From: PALSA-612 sp963711315
Lineage (GTDB): Bacteria; Actinomycetota; Thermoleophilia; Gaiellales; Gaiellaceae
Direction of reading: 5' to 3'
Length of the DNA: 64,000 bases
Assembly (NCBI GenBank): GCA_963711315.1
Contig: CAVQDQ010000002.1
Location: 854,952 to 918,951 of the forward strand
The notes beneath the pieces are model-generated. The model was given only the letters and a program-made list of their open reading frames with translations, did not search any database and was not told the origin of the DNA. Made by a program: the position numbers and the translations under genes. Within the stretch, counting starts at the first letter, position 1, and each line of letters begins with the position of its first letter. Below are positions 35,126 through 41,670 of the stretch, piece after piece.

Positions 35126-35196
35126 AGGCGACGAGCGGACTCGAACCGCTGTACGAGGCTTTGCAGGCCTCTGCCTAGCCACTCGGCCACGTCGCC
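35126..35196 (-). tRNA. tRNA-Cys (GCA)
   Basis: On the minus strand the 71-nt sequence folds into a full cloverleaf. The acceptor pair is GGCGACG/CGTCGCC, and the anticodon loop CTGCAAA, closed by GAGGC/GCCTC, gives anticodon GCA. The T-arm loop is TTCGAGT. CCA is not encoded. The lipoprotein gene begins 5 bases downstream. Confidence 0.95.
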
Positions 35197-35231
35197 ACGC
35201 AAACATCGTATCCCCGGCTAGTGTCTCGCTC

Positions 35232-36428
35232 CTGAGCACGCCGGACGTCCTCATCCACGAGAAGCTCGACCAGGCGACGGAGATCCTCCGCGAGCAGGAC
35301 GTAGACCTCTGGCTCACGCTCGTCCGCGAGACGCTGCTCACGAAGGACCCGTGCCTCGACCTCATCGCCGGCACGTCCTGCGCCTGGCAAAGCGCGTTCC
35401 TGGTCGCGGCGAGCGGCGAACGCATCGCCGTCGTCGGCCGCTTCGACGCGCCGAACCTGCGAGAGCTCGGCGCTTACAACGAGGTGGTCGCCTACGACGA
35501 GAGCCTCTCCCCTCACCTGCTGGCGGCGATCGAACGGCTTGACCCGCGATCGATCGCCCTCAACTACTCGGCCTCGGACCCGGCCGCCGACGGCCTCACG
35601 CACGGCCTCTGGCTGACGCTGCGGAAGACCCTCGCCGGCACTCCTTACGCCGACCGTCTGGTTTCGTCGGAGACGATCGTCAACGCGTTACGCGGGCGAA
35701 AGTCGGCGGAGGAAGTGCGTCGCATCCGGGCCGCCGTCGCGGACACGGAGGAGATCTTCGAGCGAGTGACGGCGATGGTCGAGCCTGGCCTGTCAGAGCT
35801 CGAGATCGCCGCCGTCATGCACGAGGAGGTGGCCAAGCGTCGCCTCGGCTATGCCTGGGGCGAGGACCACTGCCCGGCGGTGAACGCCGGCCCGGACAAG
35901 GACGTCGGCCATTCCCCGCCGAGCGAGCTCCGACTGCAGCGAGGCCAGCTGCTGCATGTCGACTTCGGCGTATCGCGGGACGACTACACGAGCGATCTCC
36001 AGCGGGTCTGGTACGCGCTCGACGAGGGCGAATCGGAACCGCCCGCCGACATCGCTCGCGCGTGGGACGCACTCTGGGCGTCTGTCGACGCCGGCGTCGA
36101 CGTCCTGAAGCCGGGAGCCGTCGGCGCTGACGTGGACGCAGCGGCGCGCGAGACGCTGGTCGCCGCGGGCTTCCCCGAGCCGAAGTACGCCCTCGGCCAC
36201 CAGCTGGGCCGCGCGGCACACGACGGGGGCACGCTGCTGGGGCCACGCTGGGACCGGTACGGAACGGCGCCGGACGGTGTCGTCGAGGAAGGCAATGTCT
36301 TCACGCTCGAGTACGGGACGGCGGTGCCCGGCCGCGGCTACATCGGCCTGGAGGAAGACGTGCTCGTGACGAGTGCAGGCGTCGAGTGGCTCAGCACGCC
36401 GCAGCGCGAGCTGTGGCTCGTGCCCTGA
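35232..36428 (+). CDS. M24 family metallopeptidase (Xaa-Pro aminopeptidase-like)
   Basis: A pita-bread-fold peptidase. The five metal ligands are visible in order: Asp in LLHVDFGV, Asp in YTSDLQRVW, His in GHQLGRAAHD, Glu in NVFTLEYGT and Glu in GYIGLEEDVL. The N-terminal creatinase-like domain starts well before the first GTG (35484): the frame is coding back to 35232 (STPDVLIHEKLDQATEILRE). No ATG, GTG or TTG exists there. The start is either CTG 35232 (398 residues) or GTG 35221 with one base missing nearby. It probably cleaves peptides before proline or a modified amino acid. Confidence 0.85.
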   Translation: MSTPDVLIHEKLDQATEILREQDVDLWLTLVRETLLTKDPCLDLIAGTSCAWQSAFLVAASGERIAVVGRFDAPNLRELGAYNEVVAYDESLSPHLLAAIERLDPRSIALNYSASDPAADGLTHGLWLTLRKTLAGTPYADRLVSSETIVNALRGRKSAEEVRRIRAAVADTEEIFERVTAMVEPGLSELEIAAVMHEEVAKRRLGYAWGEDHCPAVNAGPDKDVGHSPPSELRLQRGQLLHVDFGVSRDDYTSDLQRVWYALDEGESEPPADIARAWDALWASVDAGVDVLKPGAVGADVDAAARETLVAAGFPEPKYALGHQLGRAAHDGGTLLGPRWDRYGTAPDGVVEEGNVFTLEYGTAVPGRGYIGLEEDVLVTSAGVEWLSTPQRELWLVP

Positions 36429-36455
36429 TCGACGTCCTATGATCGAGCCGGGCAT

Positions 36456-37382
36456 ATGGAGGCTGACTGCGAGATCGCCGTCGCAGGGGGTGGGCCGGCC
36501 GGCCTGACCGCCGCGCTCTTCGCTGCGCGTCACGGCCGACGCACGATCCTTCTCGATCAACTCGGGCTGGGCGGCACGATTCTCAACACCGAGCAGGTCG
36601 AGGACTTCCCCGGTTTCCCCGACGGCGTGCCGGGCTTCGAGCTCGGACCGCGAATGCATGAGCAGGCGGTCAACGCCGGCGCCGTGGTCGAGCTGGAGGA
36701 GGTCAGGCGCATCGAGCCACGCGGTGGGCTTTGGAATGTAGTGACCAGCTCCCGCGAGATCATCGCGCGCGCCGTGATCGTCGCCACCGGGTCGAGACCG
36801 CGCAAGCTGGGCCTACCGCGTGAGGACGAGTTCGAGGGTAAGGGCCTCAGCCACTGCGCCAGCTGTGACGGACCGTCGCAACAAGGGAAGACCGTCGCAA
36901 TGGTGGGCGGCGGCGACTCGGCGCTCCTGGAGGCGCTCGAGCTCGTGGGACACGATGTCGAGGTTGTGCTCGTGCACTCCGAAGAACACCTCACCGGACA
37001 GGAGACGTACTCGCATCGCGTCGCCGAGACCCCTCTCGTCGAGATCAGGCAGCGGACGGTCGTCGAGGAGATCATCGGCGATGGACGCGTGGAAGGTGTT
37101 CGGATCCGCGATCTCGCGACGGGCGACTCTTCGACGATCCCGGCCGAGTGGGTCTTCGTCCATGTCGGCCGCCTCCCGAACAGCGCGTGCCTCGAAGGCA
37201 TCGTCGCCCTCGACGAGCGTGGTCATGTCCGAACGGACATATGGATGCGGACGGAGCTCGCCGGCCTGTTCGCAGCCGGCGACGTACGCGCAGACGCCGC
37301 GGGCCAGGCAATCAGCGCCGCCGGGGACGGTGCCACCGCTGCCATCTCGGCGCATCGGTTCCTGGCCGGGCACGCGCGGTGA
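36456..37382 (+). CDS. Thioredoxin reductase-like FAD-dependent oxidoreductase
   Basis: A 308-residue flavoprotein of the TrxR class. The FAD motif is IAVAGGGPAGLTAALFAARH, the redox-active pair CASCDG (near 138-143) corresponds to CATCDG in TrxR, the NAD(P) motif is VAMVGGGDSALLEALEL and the C-terminal FAD motif GLFAAGDVRADAAGQ. Few bases separate it from the M24 gene, and its stop overlaps the GTG of the dehydrogenase by 4 bases. It may reduce thioredoxin or a dedicated partner. There is no thioredoxin gene nearby. Confidence 0.9.
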   Translation: MEADCEIAVAGGGPAGLTAALFAARHGRRTILLDQLGLGGTILNTEQVEDFPGFPDGVPGFELGPRMHEQAVNAGAVVELEEVRRIEPRGGLWNVVTSSREIIARAVIVATGSRPRKLGLPREDEFEGKGLSHCASCDGPSQQGKTVAMVGGGDSALLEALELVGHDVEVVLVHSEEHLTGQETYSHRVAETPLVEIRQRTVVEEIIGDGRVEGVRIRDLATGDSSTIPAEWVFVHVGRLPNSACLEGIVALDERGHVRTDIWMRTELAGLFAAGDVRADAAGQAISAAGDGATAAISAHRFLAGHAR

Positions 37383-38396
37383 GAGCCTGGCGGCTCGCCG
37401 ACTCGTTCGGCATCGATCGGCTCGAGCTCCAGGAGCAACCCGATCCCGTGCTCGGGCCAGCGAGAAGTGCGCGTTCGGGTGCACGCAGTCTCACTCAACT
37501 ACCGCGACGTGGCAATGGTCGAGCACGGCAACGCGCCACGCGGCGTACAGCTGCCGCTGCTGCCGTGCTCCGATGCCGCCGGCGAGGTCATCGAGATCGG
37601 CCCAGGCGTCTCCCGTGTGCAGGTGAGCGACCGCGTCGCCACCACCGTCTTCCAGCGCTGGCTCGACGGCGACACGCTGCTGCCCGCCGCCTACGGCTCG
37701 GTGCTGGCCGGCGGGCTCGACGGCGTGCTCGCCGACCACATCGTCGTGCACGAGGACGGCCTCGTCCACGTCCCCGGGCACCTGAACGACGAAGAGGCCT
37801 CGACACTGCCCTGTGCGGCATTGACAGCCTGGCACGCGCTCGTGACCAAGGGTCGAGTGCGCGCGGGCGAGACGATCCTCGTCCAGGGCACGGGCGGGGT
37901 CTCGATCTTCGCGCTGCAGTTCGGGCTGATGGTCGGCGCCCGCGTGATCACGACGTCGAAGAGCGACAAGAAGCTGGACCGGGTGCGCGAACTCGGCGCT
38001 TGGGAGACCATCAACTACGCGAACACGCCGGATTGGGCGGAGCGCGCCGTCGAGCTGACGGGCGGCACGGGAGTCGACCACGTGGTCGAGGTGGGCGGTC
38101 TGGGAACGATGGAGGAGTCCTTTAGAGCGGCGCGGCCCGGTGGGACTGTCTCCCTCATCGGCGTTCTCACGGGCTTCGACACGAAGGTCAACCCGCATCC
38201 GGCGATGGTCAAGGGTCTCCGTCTCCAGGCGATCATCGTCGGCTCGCGAGCGATGTTCGAGGACATGAACCGGGCGATCGGCGTCAACGGCCTACGGCCG
38301 GTGATCGACCGCGTGTTCCCCTTCGGTCAGGCGCCGGAGGCGTTACGCCATCTGCAACGCGCCGGCCACGTCGGCAAGGTCGTGATCTCCGTCTAA
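37379..38396 (+). CDS. Zinc-type alcohol dehydrogenase-like protein (apparent frameshift)
   Basis: A medium-chain dehydrogenase/reductase. From GTG 37379 the frame begins RAWRLADSFGIDRLELQEQ, a normal MDR N-terminus, and then breaks. Leaving out one base near 37457-37466 joins it to EVRVRVHAVSLNYRDVAMV and the remainder, giving 338 residues. The catalytic Cys of zinc ADHs is kept only as PCSDAAGEV. The NAD(P) motif is VQGTGGVSIFALQF. It lacks the structural zinc cysteines, so it belongs with the zinc-poor quinone-oxidoreductase-like group. Coupled to the flavoprotein by a 4-base overlap. Confidence 0.85.
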
Positions 38397-38398
38397 GG

Positions 38399-38426
38399 CG
38401 CTCGGAAGTCTCATGACTTCCGAGCG
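38399..38426 (+). terminator. 12-bp perfect terminator hairpin
   Basis: CGCTCGGAAGTC (38399-38410) and GACTTCCGAGCG (38415-38426) pair perfectly around a TCAT loop, beginning 3 bases after the dehydrogenase stop. No U-run follows, but stem strength and position make it the likely end of the M24-flavoprotein-dehydrogenase operon. Confidence 0.75.
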
Positions 38427-38453
38427 GGGAGTGGTCTCCGAGAGCGGTAGTGA

Positions 38454-38480
38454 GCCGCTCCCGCGCATGTCGGGAGCGGC
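38454..38480. terminator. Second hairpin in the 38397-38600 gap
   Basis: GCCGCTCCCG (38454-38463) and CGGGAGCGGC (38471-38480) form a perfect 10-bp stem with a 7-base loop, 28 bases after the first hairpin. It may be a second terminator or part of the leader of the secreted protein gene. The rest of the gap shows no gene. Confidence 0.45.
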
Positions 38481-38600
38481 GGCGGAGGGTTGCCCACGAC
38501 GCCGCAGTGCGAGCCTCTCACTCGAAAGAGGTGCCTAGTTGCCGCCAGGGGGTATGAGAAGTCGCGTGCCACTACAGGGTAAGCGACAAAGGAGGGAGCA

Positions 38601-39173
38601 ATGCAGATCCTGACCCCGTCACGCGTCATCGCGGCCGCAGCCCTCGCGCTGGCCACGCTCAGCTTCGGCGTGGCGTACGCGAGCACGAGCAGCAACAGCG
38701 CTACCGCCAAGACCGCGAAGCAGGCTTGTGTGCACGGCACCGCGCTCCTCGAGCGCAACAAGAGCAACGTCGTTGGCTACTACACGAGGGCGTTCAACGA
38801 CAAGGAGCCCGAAGACGCCGTGGACAGGTACGTCGGCTACGACAAGCCCGGGGAAGATCTCGACAAGTCGGGTGAGGAGCATCTCTACATTCAGCACAAC
38901 CCGCTGGCGGAAAGCGGAGCTCCTGCGTTCATCGACTTCGTGCGGAGCTTCACGGCGTCGTTCCCCAACTATCACGTAGACATCAGGCGCGTCATCGCCG
39001 AGTGCGACCTCGTCGTGACGCACGCTCAGGTCACGGGCGCAGAGCTGATTTGGCCCATCGGGGCGAAGGTCGTCGACATCTTCCGGCTCGACGAGAACGG
39101 AAAGATCGTCGAGCACTGGGACGTCCTCTCGCCGCTTTCGCCCACTTCCGCAAACGGCAATCCGGAGGTCTGA
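38601..39173 (+). CDS. Secreted SnoaL/NTF2-like protein
   Basis: A 190-residue exported protein. A signal peptide (about 1-28, ending GVAYAS) is followed by a SnoaL-like NTF2-fold domain: VGYYTRAFNDKEPEDAVDRY, YIQHNPLAESG, FVRSFTASFPNYHVDI and VDIFRLDENGKIVEHWDV. These match predicted SnoaL-like aldol-condensation/polyketide-cyclase homologues, whose cellular role is mostly unknown. An excellent ribosome binding site (AAAGGAGGG) precedes the ATG. It stands alone between terminator hairpins and the convergent selenoprotein operon. Confidence 0.87.
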   Translation: MQILTPSRVIAAAALALATLSFGVAYASTSSNSATAKTAKQACVHGTALLERNKSNVVGYYTRAFNDKEPEDAVDRYVGYDKPGEDLDKSGEEHLYIQHNPLAESGAPAFIDFVRSFTASFPNYHVDIRRVIAECDLVVTHAQVTGAELIWPIGAKVVDIFRLDENGKIVEHWDVLSPLSPTSANGNPEV

Positions 39174-39239
39174 CAGTTCGCCATCGGCTCGGGCCGGGTC
39201 TCGTCGGCGTATTGCCGCGAGACCCGGCCTCGCGTAGCG

Positions 39240-40901
39240 TCAGCGCCACTCGTCGATCGACACCGCGACCTTCTGCCCCTTGTTCGTGCGGAACTTCGCC
39301 CGCATCGGGGAGCCCATGAAGACGCTGAAGTGGCCGTTCGTCTCGCCGCCGGCGACGACGATGTTGATCCTGTCGGGCTCGAAGACCGGTATCAGCTCGT
39401 CGGGCCGCGCCTTCCAGTAGCTCGCGAACGGCTCGATCCCCGCCTCGACGTCGTGGATCAGCACGAACTTTTGCAGGACATGGTCCCAGTACCGCCGCTG
39501 TGGGATCCGGGCGTTTTCATGGATCCACTGGGCGATCTGCTCCTTCGTCTCGAGGCCGCGCTCGACGAACTCGCGGGCCACGATCGGGTCGAGCACGAGC
39601 GTGCACCCCATTCCGGGCTCCAGGCCGCAGATCATCGCCACGAGCTTCTCCTGCCAGTAGGCGCGCAGGTACTCGGCCCAGACGCTCCCCCAGACGTACG
39701 AGACGGTGACCGCGCTCTCGTCCTTCGAGTAGCCGTACTGCAGGTGGTACGGCTCCCACGGGCTCGCCTCCTCGTTCTCGGCGAAGGTGACGCAGTTGTA
39801 GGAGTAGTTGGAGCCTTGCGAGCCGCCGTACGTCTCACCGGGCACCGAGCCGCCCTGGAGGTTCTGGGAGAGAAGACCGAAGGCCCGGCCGATCGCGGAG
39901 TTCGCGTAGTTGTACGGCCCCAGGGCACCGATGCCGCTGTTCATGCCGATCTCGTTGCGGATCGGCCCGTTGACGACGACCATGTTCCCCATCGAGGACA
40001 TGCTGCTCTGGCGCCCCGTGTCGCCGCTCGAGGCGAGCGCGAGGAGGACCGGGAAGTGCTCGGGCGCGGCGCCGGCCATGACGGCATTCACGGCGACCTT
40101 CTCGACGTCGAAGTGCCAGTACTCCATGCCGATGGTCGGGCGGAGCTTGCCAACCATCTCGTCGGGGGCGTGGCTCGTGCCCGTGAGCATTTGCTCGACC
40201 CGTTCCTCGGTCGGCAGCACGATCGGCAGAAAGTCCGTGTACCGGCGTTCCCGGAAGAGGGCGTGCATCTCCGCTTCGCTGTCCGCCTCGACGTAGCGCG
40301 GCGTCGATCGGTCCCACTGCTCGCCGCCCAGCTCGTCGGTGGGCACCGGACGCGTGAGCTGGTCGAAGACCTCGGCCATGAACGGCCGCCCGTGGATCGG
40401 GTCGTCGCCCTCGACGTACTCGCGCAGCCCCGCGGGCGACGTGTTCAGCAACGGCGTCGGCACGAACGCCTGCCGCGCGCTCGGCATCCCGTTCGACTTC
40501 ACGGTGTTACGCACGAGGTGGGCGAACACGTGCACGTGCACGCCCACGGTGGGAACTCCGTACTTCGACTCGAGATCGACGACGTGGCCGGAGACCTCCG
40601 GCGCGCAGCCCGGTCAGGTGCCGACGCCGATGATGGCCGCGTCGCCGTCGGCCTGAATGCGCTCGCAGAGCTCCGGGTCCGGGATGTGCTGGTTCTGCCA
40701 GCGCGCCACTTCCGTGCGGATCGTCGGACGGTGGTCCTCGAACCAGCCGTGGAGCTGCGCCATGAACTCGTCGGAGTTCGGGAAGCCGATGTCGACGAGG
40801 TAGAGCTTCTTGCCGTCGAGCGAGTCGAGGCTCGGAGCCATGCCACGCGCGCTCACCTTCGGCGGATATCCCTCGGGATTCAGAACGCTGAACTTGGCCA
40901 T
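39240..40901 (-). CDS. UGSC-family selenoprotein (in-frame UGA = Sec96)
   Basis: A 553-residue protein read through a single in-frame TGA at 40614-40616. The 95 residues before it and 457 after it are in the same frame and look like one protein: AIIGVGT-U-PGCAPEVSG, then LESKYGVPTVGVHV, FVPTPLLNTSPAGLR and IVLPTEERVEQMLTGTSH. This is the pattern of the UGSC family of (seleno)proteins, here with U-P-G-C instead of U-G-S-C, i.e. a UxxC redox pair. ATG 40901 has a strong GGAGGTG site. It lies 28 bases after livF in the same operon. The motif also recalls the UGTC site of glycine/betaine reductase B proteins, so a reductive, thiol-linked reaction is plausible. No Sec machinery genes are in the window. 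Confidence 0.85.
40587..40616 (-). promoter_or_regulatory. Bacterial SECIS element with its UGA codon
   Basis: On the minus strand the UGA (40616-40614) is followed after 17 bases by the loop of a hairpin: GCCGGA (40602-40597), loop GGUC (40596-40593), UCCGGC (40592-40587). The stem is perfect. Loop sequence and distance match what SelB recognises in E. coli fdhF as I recall it (GGUC loop, 18 bases after UGA) and the general bacterial rule of a G/U-containing apical loop about 16-37 bases downstream. Confidence 0.8.
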
Positions 40902-40929
40902 GCCTTCAGACACCTCCTGTCCGTCGATC

Positions 40930-41670
40930 CTACCCACCGGTTGCCTCTTCGCCGACCGGCGCTCGCTGCTCCCCCAGGTAGCTGGAGATCAGGAGCTCGC
41001 GGTCTGCGTGCAGCACCTCCGCTCGATCGTGGAGGACGATCTCGCCGTGCGAGAGCACATACCCTCGGTCCGCTATCTCGAGCGCGAGCTGGATGTGCTG
41101 CTCGACGAGCAGCACGCCGCAGCCCGAGTCGAGCGCGTACTCGTTTACGACCGGCAGAAGAGCTTCGACGATCACGGGAGCGAGGCCGAGCGAAAGCTCA
41201 TCAAGGAGCAGCAGGCGGGGTCGGCGGGCAAGGCCCCGCGCCAATGCGAGCATTTGCTGCTCACCACCCGAGAGCAGGCCGACGCGCCGCGCACGGAGCT
41301 CTTTGAGCTTGGGGAAGTACGCGTACGCAGCCTGCTCGTCAGGCCGCACTCCGCGATAGCCGAGGCGGAAGTGCTCGGCGACGGTCAGGCCGTAGAAGAG
41401 CCCGCGGCCCTCGGGTACATGAACGATCCCGAGGCGTGCTCGCTGGGTGGCCGACACGCCGCCCATGTCTTGACCGGCAAACGTGACGCGTCCGCTCATC
41501 GGTCGGAGGAGGCCAGAGATGGCTCTGAGCGTCGTCGTCTTCCCGGCCCCGTTCGCGCCGAGCAGCGCAACCACCTCGCCGGCGTTGACGGACAGATCAA
41601 GATCGCGGATCACCGCGGCGCGGTCGTAGCCGGCGGCCAGGCCCTCGATCGCCAGCAGCGTGTCGCTCAT
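40930..41670 (-). CDS. livF: Branched-chain amino acid-type ABC transporter ATPase, LivF-like
   Basis: A 246-residue ATPase. Walker A is GANGAGKTT, the signature LLSGGEQQMLALARGL and Walker B LLLLDELSLGLAP, with the LivF-type VHVPEGRGLFYGLTV segment. The ATG at 41670 overlaps the stop of the fused permease by 4 bases. It works with the LivG domain of the fusion. Transporters of this HAAT family also import amides, urea and aromatic or other carboxylates, so the substrate is not fixed by homology. Confidence 0.93.
   Translation of the reverse strand: MSDTLLAIEGLAAGYDRAAVIRDLDLSVNAGEVVALLGANGAGKTTTLRAISGLLRPMSGRVTFAGQDMGGVSATQRARLGIVHVPEGRGLFYGLTVAEHFRLGYRGVRPDEQAAYAYFPKLKELRARRVGLLSGGEQQMLALARGLARRPRLLLLDELSLGLAPVIVEALLPVVNEYALDSGCGVLLVEQHIQLALEIADRGYVLSHGEIVLHDRAEVLHADRELLISSYLGEQRAPVGEEATGG

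Noticed and set aside
40614..40616. The TGA as a nonsense mutation making the gene a pseudogene
   Set aside because: Both halves are in the same frame and full of conserved-looking sequence, the position is the known Sec/Cys site of the family, and a SECIS-like hairpin follows at the right distance.
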